64,000 bases of DNA, taken from assembly GCA_025149285.1 (NCBI GenBank), contig CP102274.1, positions 3,312,001 through 3,376,000 of the forward strand, read 5' to 3'. Position numbers and translations under genes: made by a program. A model generated the notes under the pieces. It saw only the letters and a list, made by a program, of their open reading frames with translations, searched no databases and was not told where the DNA came from. Position 1 is the first letter of the stretch. Each line of letters opens with the position of its first letter. Below are positions 1 to 6,430 of the stretch, piece after piece. The DNA is from Hungatella hathewayi (lineage in GTDB: Bacteria; Bacillota; Clostridia; Lachnospirales; Lachnospiraceae).

Positions 1-727
1 CTTTTTCAATCAGATTCCCCGCCTTTGTAATCGTCTTCGTATATTTACTGCGGTCAAATACCGCCTCCGAAATACCAGAAATATTAAGACTCTCATAAGA
101 ATCCACGCCGTAGGAGACAACGCCCGCCTCATCAGCCCGCACCTGCTGGAAATTAATTCCCGCCTCATCCAGGAGGTTGCCCGCATGATCAAGCGCATTA
201 AAATTCATGTATTCCATCACGTCAGCTTCCAGCGAATACTTCGTATCGTATACCGAATTAAACCGGTTATCATCATACGTAAGACTGAATACCGTCAGCT
301 GTTTTTTTAAATCAGCCAGATTCTCCGCCGTCAGCGTAACGCCTTCCTCCATATTTTCTTCCAGGAATGACGCGATATTTCCCGTTTCATCAATGGAATA
401 GATCCGAGTTCCCACCGACGCCCTTTTTCCTTCCCGGACATAATAGTTAATGTATCCGGACCTGTCGGCAGTCTTCACCTCTTCTTCTCTCAAAATAATA
501 CCGGTATAATCGGTATTATTCACGATGCTTCCTTCCTGTACTTCATAGAACTGGATCTTGTCCCTCCGTATGTAGGTATAGACGCTGAACACCATATAAA
601 CAAAAATCAATGCAAAGATGATCATTCCGACATTGATATGAAGCGGCTTCCTGTATTTAATGATCTTTTTATTCTTTTTTTTCGGGGCCGCCTCCTTCTT
701 TCGGGGCCTTACCTTTTGTTGTGCCAA
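1..727 (-). CDS. HlyD-like membrane-anchored adaptor protein (partial, C-terminus outside window)
   Basis: Only the first 242 codons are in the window; the frame runs off the left edge. The protein begins with a Lys/Arg-rich cytoplasmic segment (about residues 5-27), then one membrane helix (about 30-50), then an extracellular stretch with two short motifs typical of the hinged beta domains of membrane-fusion proteins (GIILREEEV near 75 and SGYINYYV near 90). The start is TTG at 727, chosen because GGAGG lies 7 nt upstream and no ATG is near. A good promoter precedes it (754-782), so it is probably the first gene of a transcript running left. From general knowledge, Clostridia often encode such a HlyD-domain protein beside sepF/yggS division genes; that neighbourhood is not visible here. 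Its substrate, if any, is unknown. Confidence 0.7.
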   Translation of the reverse strand, partial: MAQQKVRPRKKEAAPKKKNKKIIKYRKPLHINVGMIIFALIFVYMVFSVYTYIRRDKIQFYEVQEGSIVNNTDYTGIILREEEVKTADRSGYINYYVREGKRASVGTRIYSIDETGNIASFLEENMEEGVTLTAENLADLKKQLTVFSLTYDDNRFNSVYDTKYSLEADVMEYMNFNALDHAGNLLDEAGINFQQVRADEAGVVSYGVDSYESLNISGISEAVFDRSKYTKTITKAGNLIEK

Positions 728-753
728 GAGAGCGCCTCCTTTCCCTTCTAGTT

Positions 754-782
754 ATTATAAGAGGTAAATGCAAAAAGTTCAA
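754..782 (-). promoter_or_regulatory. sigma-A promoter of the HlyD-like gene
   Basis: On the minus strand, TTGAAC (777-782) and a perfect TATAAT (754-759) are separated by 17 nt. Transcription would begin about 20 nt before the GGAGG of the TTG start. The -35 box lies only about 22 bp from the outer arm of the palindromic element at 805-1105. Confidence 0.75.
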
Positions 783-804
783 GCGAAAGATATGCGGAAG
801 ATAC

Positions 805-1105
805 GCGGACGCGGTTTGGATTGTGAGGAAAGGAGTCATGGAGCGGGCGGGGAGGTTTGGCTCATGTTCCCTCGGGGGGTGTGCCTAAGCCGGGAGAGGA
901 CATTCCGCAGGAGGATCGGGCAAATTCCGCCGAACTCCTGATGAGTTCGCCTCCATGTCCCCTTTCACTCGGGTGTTGATCACCCTCCTTCACCTCCTGC
1001 TCCATGCCCTCTCCCGGCTAAGGCACATCGACCCTCGGTAAAAATCGCCAAACCTCCCCGCCCGCTCCATGGCTCCTTTCCGCCAAGTCTATGTCACGTC
1101 CGCTG
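805..1105 (-). repeat. Palindromic element copy A (about 300 bp, covarying stem-loop element)
   Basis: One of two related non-coding elements in inverted orientation. The main arms, 827-861 and 1047-1081, form a 35-bp stem whose only imperfection is a G-T (G-U) pair. The outermost 805-811 and 1097-1103 pair again (GCGGACG). Inside, a second arm pair built on the GTGCCT/AGGCAC theme leads to a core at 913-966 that is identical over 54 nt to copy B in the opposite orientation. The core region holds the hairpin 931-937/943-949 and, beside it, 971-975/981-985. Read on the minus strand, the element opens with CAGCGGACGTG, as copy B does on the plus strand. No credible protein is encoded. The family is not one I recognise. 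Confidence 0.85.
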
Positions 1106-1210
1106 GTTTTTTCCAGCTTTATTTTTTAAATGACCAAGCGGCAAAATTTAAAAGAAAGAAATTACTAGCCATATCTGTCTATTATCAAAACCCTTTTAGC
1201 GGGAGAAAGT
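1106..1210. other. A+T-rich spacer between the two palindromic elements
   Basis: About 100 bp separate the two elements. It is much richer in A+T than the elements and has no credible gene. It includes a small perfect hairpin with a T6 loop (GCTGG/CCAGC, 1102-1117) that overlaps the end of copy A. The arrangement (element, A+T-rich centre, inverted element) resembles a composite structure, but nothing in the spacer encodes mobility functions. Confidence 0.5.
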
Positions 1211-1499
1211 CAGCGGACGTGCCGGAGTCTTGCCGGAAAAGCGGCGGGGGACGGAGTCCTGGCGAATTTTACCGAGGGTCGCAGACTCCTGGTCCGGAGA
1301 GGGCGCGGAGCAGGGGGTGAGGGAGGGCGATCAACGCCCGGACGAAAGGGGACATGGAGGCGAACTCATCAGGAGTTCGGCGGAATTTGCCCGATCCCCC
1401 TGCGCAGCGTCCTCTCCGGGTCTGGAGTCTGCCCCCGAGGGAACATGAGCCAGGACTCCGTCCCCCGCCGCTTTTCCGGCAAGACTCCGGCATGTCCGC
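1211..1499 (+). repeat. Palindromic element copy B (about 290 bp, covarying stem-loop element)
   Basis: The outer arms 1213-1263 and 1449-1499 form a nearly perfect 51-bp stem; the one imperfection seen is a G-T (G-U) pair. The arm sequence is unlike that of copy A except near the ends, yet it is still self-complementary. An inner helix pairs CAGACTCC (near 1282) with GGAGTCTG (near 1424); the equivalent helix of copy A uses other bases. The conserved 54-nt core is 1344-1397. Small hairpins are 1325-1329/1335-1339 (loop ATCAA) and 1361-1367/1373-1379 (loop ATCAG). In copy A the first reads GGGTG/CACCC instead of GGGCG/CGCCC, a compensatory change from a C-G to a T-A pair. This points to selection on folding, or to arm-to-arm correction, rather than on coding. 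Confidence 0.85.
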
Positions 1500-1588
1500 G
1501 TCCCTCCGCCAAAAAACAAAAAACGCATCTGACTCCCGCCAATACCCTCAACGTTAGTCAGATACGTTCCTCTTTTGTCTATGTATGA

Positions 1589-2008
1589 TTATAATGAAAC
1601 AACCACATCGGCCTGTGCATTCTCAGGCAGATTCTCCGCGTCCATGGATACGCTGAGAACAAAGGTCACGTGATACTTTTCACCAATTCTTTCCAAAGTC
1701 GTAATGGTGTCTGTAATATCTTCACCCTCTAAACACGACAGTTTTAAAAAGCTGTCTAAAAACATCATTTCCAAATCGTGATCCTGTGAAATGATTCCAC
1801 AGATAAATCCAATAAACCCTTCACTCGATTTAATCGGGTACTCATTGACATTGATGAGACGGATCTTGTTGCTTAACTCATACATGTGCTTGGAACTCTT
1901 GTCTAAATAGACGATGGATCCCTTGGAATCCCTGATGGCGGAATTGGCCCTGTCCAACAGATGTTTTGTCTTCCCCTTACCCTTTTTTCCTGCTATTATC
2001 TGCACCAT
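1589..2008 (-). CDS. Small P-loop NTPase-like protein of unknown function
   Basis: A 139-residue cytoplasmic protein with a Walker A motif right at the N-terminus (GxxGxGKT, residues 7-14). A hydrophobic strand ending in an acidic residue near 80 (MMFLDS) may be a Walker B strand, and another strand near 118 reads FVLSVS. There is no signal peptide or membrane helix. It is far shorter than a PilT-type or AAA ATPase, although such small P-loop proteins are often given PilT-like names in annotations. The start is well supported by AAGGAGGAG 7 nt upstream and by its own promoter (2066-2094). It is a single-gene unit: dacF ends upstream and the palindromic elements lie downstream. I do not assign a function. 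Confidence 0.75.
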   Translation of the reverse strand: MVQIIAGKKGKGKTKHLLDRANSAIRDSKGSIVYLDKSSKHMYELSNKIRLINVNEYPIKSSEGFIGFICGIISQDHDLEMMFLDSFLKLSCLEGEDITDTITTLERIGEKYHVTFVLSVSMDAENLPENAQADVVVSL

Positions 2009-2065
2009 AGCGATCTCCTCCTTGAGTTATATGATTTGTATAAAAAGTCTATTAATATTAAAGTA

Positions 2066-2094
2066 ATTATAGTACAAATCCCCATAAAACGCAA
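2066..2094 (-). promoter_or_regulatory. sigma-A promoter of the small P-loop gene
   Basis: Minus strand: TTGCGT (2089-2094), a 17-nt spacer, then TATAAT (2066-2071). The -35 box nearly abuts the dacF stop codon, so the P-loop gene can be transcribed apart from the cell-shape operon upstream. Confidence 0.7.
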
Positions 2095-2097
2095 CGA

Positions 2098-3066
2098 CTA
2101 ATCTACAATTTTATTCAATATATTTGACATATTATCGTAAAGGCCCGTTCTATCAGGGGCTTTTAAGACTACGGAAATATATTCCATACCCGAAGAGCCG
2201 CTGCTGGCCATGATCAGACAGCTTCCGGCAGCCCTTGTCGTGCCTGTTTTGCCTCCCAGCGCAGTCAGTCCTTCCGGCATATTCCGTTCACCGGTCATAT
2301 ACCAGTTGCTCTGCTTCCAGGTCTTTGTCGTCGTCTCTCCCGAAGCCAGAGCGTAGACAGCATCATAGGACGATGTGCCGATCACCTTTCTGAAATCAGG
2401 ATATTTCATAGCCTCATTGAAAATCAGATACAGATCGTACGCGGTCGTATAGTGGTTTTCATCGTTTAAGCCGTGGGGATTGACAAAATGAGTCCCTGTC
2501 GCTCCAAGCTTTCTGGCCTCTTCATTCATCCGGTCAGCAAATTTTTCAATGCTGCCATCCATGTGAACTGCGATTGCAGCGCCGGCATCGTTTCCGGAAG
2601 GCAGCATAAGACCGTAGAGCAGCTGCTCCATGGTCAGTTTATCGCCCGGTTTAATCCCGCATAAGGTGGCGCCGCTCTCCGTGATCACAGCTTCCTCCGG
2701 TACCGTAACCTCATCGGACAGATTCCCGTATTTGATCGCCAGCAGAGCCGTCATGGTTTTCGTGATACTGGCGGGATACAGCTTTTCGAAAGGATTCTTT
2801 CCGAAAATCACCGTTTTATCCGACAGGTCAAAGACCGCCGCCGCTTCCGCGGTAACCGCCTGATCTGAGGATGGAGTATCCGCCGTGACGACACAGAGAT
2901 CATGTGCAAAACTCTCTGCCCGGTCCGAAAGCGTATGTCCTTCATATAGTGCCGTCCTCTGCGCAAAATCATAGGGATCATCCAGTTTTTTGAAGCTGGA
3001 ACACCCCGACAGCATCGTCACGCATAAAAATGCGCAGCCGGCTTTCATCATAATTTTCTTCTTCAC
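2098..3066 (-). CDS. dacF: D-alanyl-D-alanine carboxypeptidase (peptidase S11), lipoprotein
   Basis: A serine DD-carboxypeptidase of 322 residues that trims the terminal D-Ala from peptidoglycan stem peptides outside the membrane. The three active-site motifs are in order: S100-I-T-K103, S157-G-N159 and K273-T-G. The N-terminus has a lipobox (LSGC, Cys22), so this copy appears to be lipid-anchored rather than carrying the C-terminal amphipathic anchor of classic DacA. The start is GTG at 3066, with GGAG 7 nt upstream. It follows mgsA by about 10 nt and is the last gene of the mre/min/rodA cluster. Its place beside rodA and PBP2 fits a role in cell-wall maturation. The symbol dacF is a family-level guess. 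Confidence 0.88.
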   Translation of the reverse strand: MKKKIMMKAGCAFLCVTMLSGCSSFKKLDDPYDFAQRTALYEGHTLSDRAESFAHDLCVVTADTPSSDQAVTAEAAAVFDLSDKTVIFGKNPFEKLYPASITKTMTALLAIKYGNLSDEVTVPEEAVITESGATLCGIKPGDKLTMEQLLYGLMLPSGNDAGAAIAVHMDGSIEKFADRMNEEARKLGATGTHFVNPHGLNDENHYTTAYDLYLIFNEAMKYPDFRKVIGTSSYDAVYALASGETTTKTWKQSNWYMTGERNMPEGLTALGGKTGTTRAAGSCLIMASSGSSGMEYISVVLKAPDRTGLYDNMSNILNKIVD

Positions 3067-3076
3067 TTACAGACTC

Positions 3077-3472
3077 CTACTTATACATCTCACGCCACTC
3101 TAAGTCGCCGCGGTCCAGAGACTTGATTAAGAGCTCTGCAGTCGCTAAATTGGTTGCCAGCGGAATGTTGTGCATGTCGCAGGTTTTCATGATATTAACA
3201 AGATCCGGTTCATGGGCCTTTGTTGAGAGCGGGTCTCTTAAAAAGATTACCAGATCGATCTCGTTGTGCTCAATCTGTGCTCCCAGCTGCTGCTCACCGC
3301 CTAAATGACCAGCCAGATACTTGTGGATATTTAGATTCGTGACCTCTTCAATCAGACGTCCAGTGGTCCCTGTCGCATACAGGGTGTGTTTGCTTAAAAT
3401 CCCCCGGTAGGCGATGCAGAAGTTCTGCATCAGTTTTTTCTTTGAATCATGTGCAACTAATCCTATATTCAT
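3077..3472 (-). CDS. mgsA: Methylglyoxal synthase
   Basis: MgsA converts dihydroxyacetone phosphate to methylglyoxal and phosphate, an overflow bypass of lower glycolysis. The 131-residue length and the motifs are typical: N-terminal ALVAHD-like IGLVAHDSKK, the phosphate-binding GTTGRLIEE (about 36-44), LGGEQQLGAQI (about 58-68), and the FLRDPL segment holding the catalytic Asp (near 80). It lies between rodA and dacF, in the same direction and with short gaps. mgsA next to rodA is a common Lachnospiraceae arrangement, although the functional link to cell shape is unclear. AGGAGG lies just upstream of the ATG. Confidence 0.95.
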   Translation of the reverse strand: MNIGLVAHDSKKKLMQNFCIAYRGILSKHTLYATGTTGRLIEEVTNLNIHKYLAGHLGGEQQLGAQIEHNEIDLVIFLRDPLSTKAHEPDLVNIMKTCDMHNIPLATNLATAELLIKSLDRGDLEWREMYK

Positions 3473-3486
3473 AACGATATACCTCC

Positions 3487-4617
3487 TTAATAATTACCAA
3501 TTTTGCGTTGCAATCCAACATTCAGAACAAGGCCCATCCCGATAAAAATACTGATCAGGGAGCTGACTCCCGAGCTGATAAAGGGAAGCGGAAGGCCTGT
3601 ATTTGGGAAAATCTGTGTCGCTACGGCGATATTGGCAAAAGCCTGAAATCCGATAAGCGCCGCCATGCCGGTGCAGATCAGCCGCCCCGCCATGTCTCTG
3701 GATTTATATGCCATGCGAAGACACTCAAATACGATGAGACCGAAGAGCACAATGACGGTCACCCCGCCGATAAAACCCAGCTCCTCTCCGATAATAGCAA
3801 AGATGAAATCCGTTTCGCCGGTGGTTCCCAGCCAGTTTCCATCCTTTACGGATGCAATCGTCGTATTAAAAAGTCCCTTTCCCTGAAGCTGTCCGGAACT
3901 GATTGCCATGATAGAATTCTTCTGCTGATACATATTTTCCGCATACTGTTCCGCATGCGGATAGATCCACGCCAGAATACGTCTCGCCTGGTAATCGTGG
4001 ATAAAGGGGATTAACCCCTGCGTCAGCAGATAGATAAACAATGCGCCTGCAGGTATGGCAACCGCAAGCACGCCGCCAATCCAGCGGTAGCTGATTCCAG
4101 CTGTATACACCATACAGAGTATGATGACAATGACCACAAGACTGGTCGACAGGTTCGGCTCCGCAAAGATAAGAGCGATGGGTATCACGGCCAGTATGGC
4201 CGCAATCCCCACCATAACAGGCATATTCATCTTTTCCTGATATTTATTCCAATACCAGGAAAAGAATACGATAAGCCCGATCTTCACGAACTCGGAAGGC
4301 TGTATCCGCCCGATACCCGGAACGTCGATCCACCTTGTAGCTCCGCCCGCCGTGTGCCCCATCACCAGCACCGCACCCAAAAGAAGGATGCATACTGCGT
4401 AATCCAGCGCATATAAATTAATAATTCTATGATAATCGATGATGGAAAGCCCTATGGCCAGGGCAAAGCCCACCATAATACCGATTATCTGTTTTGTAAC
4501 CGTCGAGGAGTCCTGTCCGGATGCACTTGCAACCACGAGGATTCCAATAACGGATAACGCCACCATGTAAAGTACTAAACGGTAATTATAGTATTTAAAA
4601 TTGTAGTCAAAAAGCAT
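3487..4617 (-). CDS. rodA: RodA, SEDS-family peptidoglycan glycosyltransferase
   Basis: A 376-residue polytopic membrane protein of the FtsW/RodA/SpoVE family, the polymerase partner of class B PBPs. It has about ten hydrophobic segments and the family signatures: the WIDVPGIGRIQPSE loop with the conserved Pro-Ser-Glu, the FAEPNLST segment, and the C-terminal LPLPFISSG. It starts immediately after minE and is co-directional with minCDE and the PBP2 gene. That context supports RodA (elongation) rather than FtsW (division). Family membership is certain and the sub-type is inferred from the neighbours. Confidence 0.92.
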   Translation of the reverse strand: MLFDYNFKYYNYRLVLYMVALSVIGILVVASASGQDSSTVTKQIIGIMVGFALAIGLSIIDYHRIINLYALDYAVCILLLGAVLVMGHTAGGATRWIDVPGIGRIQPSEFVKIGLIVFFSWYWNKYQEKMNMPVMVGIAAILAVIPIALIFAEPNLSTSLVVIVIILCMVYTAGISYRWIGGVLAVAIPAGALFIYLLTQGLIPFIHDYQARRILAWIYPHAEQYAENMYQQKNSIMAISSGQLQGKGLFNTTIASVKDGNWLGTTGETDFIFAIIGEELGFIGGVTVIVLFGLIVFECLRMAYKSRDMAGRLICTGMAALIGFQAFANIAVATQIFPNTGLPLPFISSGVSSLISIFIGMGLVLNVGLQRKIGNY

Positions 4618-4619
4618 AG

Positions 4620-4898
4620 TCAGTATATCCCCTTGTCAGGTATATCACGAATAGGGATGTTCGCGTAAAGCACCGGCATGTAGCTGTCACAGTCCGGCTG
4701 CTTCATCTTCGTCATCTGTATCTCTATTCTGTCGGAATCAACATCCATGTATCTCGATATCACATGGATCATGTCGTCTTTTATCATCTGCATCACTTCA
4801 GGAGAACAGTCCGCCTTGTCCGCAACCAGCAAAAGTTTCAGACGATTTCTTGCAATCTCTCCTGAATTCTTCTTACGGAATACAGGAAACAGGCTCAT
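4620..4898 (-). CDS. minE: Cell division topological specificity factor MinE
   Basis: The 92-residue size and order minC-minD-minE identify MinE. It stimulates MinD ATPase and drives the MinCD inhibitor away from mid-cell. The N-terminal half (to about 45) matches the MinD-activating region, with the RNRLKLLLVADKADCSPE stretch. The C-terminal half (about 50-90) contains the dimerisation strands with V-D-S-D-R-I-E. A GGAGG site precedes the ATG, 10 nt after minD ends. Having MinE rather than relying on DivIVA alone is usual for this clostridial group. Confidence 0.94.
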   Translation of the reverse strand: MSLFPVFRKKNSGEIARNRLKLLLVADKADCSPEVMQMIKDDMIHVISRYMDVDSDRIEIQMTKMKQPDCDSYMPVLYANIPIRDIPDKGIY

Positions 4899-4908
4899 CT
4901 CATCCCTC

Positions 4909-5700
4909 CTACGCTCTCTTTAAGAGGCTGGAAAGCTTAAAGAAAAACCCTCCGCGCGCCGCCACGTTCTGAAGCGGCACCGTTTCGCCGGTTATGCGTT
5001 TGCATATGTCCATATAAGCCTGTCCGGCCGGTGTTCCTATGCCAACCAGAGGTTCGCCCTGATTGGTGGATATGACAATATCCTCGTCATCCGGGACGGC
5101 ACCGATGATGTCGATGGCCAGAATGTCCATCACATCGTCGAGGGACATCATATCCCCGCGTCTCACCATATCCATACGGATCCGGTTCACCACCAGATCG
5201 ATGGTCTTCATGCCGGAAGCCTCCAACAGCCCGATAATACGGTCCGCGTCACGGATCGCCGAAACCTCGGGTGTCGTCACCACAAGCGCTCTGTCTGCGC
5301 CTGCGATAGCATTCTGAAAGCCCTGCTCGATGCCTGCCGGGCAGTCTAAAAGAACGTAGTCGAACTCCTCCCGCAGATCATCAACAAGCTTCACCATCTG
5401 GCCCGGATTCACAGAGGTCTTGTCCCTGGTCTGAGCCGATGGAAGTAAAAACAGATTTGGATATCTTTTGTCTTTTATCAGGGCCTGCTTCATACGGCAG
5501 TTGCCTTCTACCACATCTACAAGATTGTAGACAATGCGGTTTTCCAGTCCCATAACCACATCTAAGTTCCGCAGTCCTATATCCGTATCGATAAGAACTA
5601 CCTTTTTCCCCAGAATGGCCAGGCCGGTACCAACATTGGCAGAGGTTGTTGTCTTGCCTACCCCGCCTTTTCCGGAAGTAATGACAATGATTTCACTCAT
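4909..5700 (-). CDS. minD: Septum site-determining ATPase MinD
   Basis: A 263-residue deviant-Walker ATPase of the ParA/MinD family that dimerises on the membrane and recruits MinC. The deviant Walker A GKGGVGKTT is at residues 10-18, with the signature lysine at 11. The switch region DTDIGLRNLD is near 39-48, and DCPAGIE near 118 is Walker B. The C-terminal tail ends in a short amphipathic helix (FFFKLSSLLKRA) that fits the membrane-targeting sequence of MinD. AGGAGG precedes the ATG. It follows minC by about 33 nt and precedes minE by 8 nt. Confidence 0.96.
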   Translation of the reverse strand: MSEIIVITSGKGGVGKTTTSANVGTGLAILGKKVVLIDTDIGLRNLDVVMGLENRIVYNLVDVVEGNCRMKQALIKDKRYPNLFLLPSAQTRDKTSVNPGQMVKLVDDLREEFDYVLLDCPAGIEQGFQNAIAGADRALVVTTPEVSAIRDADRIIGLLEASGMKTIDLVVNRIRMDMVRRGDMMSLDDVMDILAIDIIGAVPDDEDIVISTNQGEPLVGIGTPAGQAYMDICKRITGETVPLQNVAARGGFFFKLSSLLKRA

Positions 5701-5733
5701 CTCATATCCTCCTGATTCAATCCATATTCTATT

Positions 5734-6399
5734 CTACATTAATTTTCGGAATATTTCCACACTTTTTTTCATTGGTTTGATAGAGACTTTATTTTCATCC
5801 AGTGAAGCAGTCATCGGTCCGCGGCCCAGCTTCTTCCCCCGGCCGTCCAGCCTGGAGGTACAGTCCGCAATGCGAAGCTGCGTCGGCGCCATGGTTAATG
5901 CCACAATCACTGCGGCCTCATTGCCCGCAACTCCGGCGCATACGGTGCCCTTAAGCGCACCGAGTACGATCACGTTCCCTTTCGCTATGACCCTGGAGCC
6001 TCGTTCCACATCTCCGATGATAATGATGCTGGCTTCCGATTCCAGCGTCTCTCCGTCCTGTAAATTGCCTTTAAAGAACTGTCCCGTCTGGCAGGACAGC
6101 TCCATCAGTTTCTCATTCAGTGCTTTTTCGCAGCGTTCGATGCGGTTTGCGTCCGTATCAACGAGGCAGACGATCTCTAAATTGGAATTCTCCATAATCT
6201 GGTTAACAACCGCAAATTCCTCTTCCGCCGTCAGTTTTCTTCCCTCCAGCGTCAGCGTCATCTGAGCCGAACCCCAGAATTTTGTGTTGTCTCCAAACTT
6301 CCTGCCAATATCGGCAAGAAGCGTCTGAAACGGGACCTCCGGCTCCAGATAAACGGTCATGCCCGCCTTGTTGCTTTTAATCACTACGGTATTATGCAT
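5734..6399 (-). CDS. minC: Septum site-determining protein MinC
   Basis: MinC is the FtsZ-assembly inhibitor carried by MinD. The N-terminal domain opens with VVIKSNKAGMTV. The C-terminal part has the beta-helix repeat typical of MinC (IIGDVERGSRVIAKGNVIVLG, then GVAGNEAAVIVA). The longest open frame begins at 6474 inside the PBP2 gene, but a ribosome site (AGGTGG at 6405-6410) puts the start at the ATG of 6399 or the adjacent ATG of 6402, so I shortened it to about 221 residues. It follows the PBP2 gene and is followed by minD. Confidence 0.9.
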   Translation of the reverse strand: MHNTVVIKSNKAGMTVYLEPEVPFQTLLADIGRKFGDNTKFWGSAQMTLTLEGRKLTAEEEFAVVNQIMENSNLEIVCLVDTDANRIERCEKALNEKLMELSCQTGQFFKGNLQDGETLESEASIIIIGDVERGSRVIAKGNVIVLGALKGTVCAGVAGNEAAVIVALTMAPTQLRIADCTSRLDGRGKKLGRGPMTASLDENKVSIKPMKKSVEIFRKLM

Positions 6400-6430
6400 C
6401 ATATCCACCTGACCTTTTCTCTTCCCCTTC

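Noticed and set aside
1069-1557. Several overlapping open frames of 60-83 codons on both strands in and around the palindromic elements
   Set aside because: They are rich in Arg, Pro and Ser, lack good ribosome sites, overlap each other on both strands and mirror the stems. They are by-products of the G+C-rich repeats.
5534-6265. 243-codon open frame on the plus strand across minC/minD
   Set aside because: It is antisense to two clear genes and its composition (Ser/Thr/Pro rich) is that of a shadow frame.
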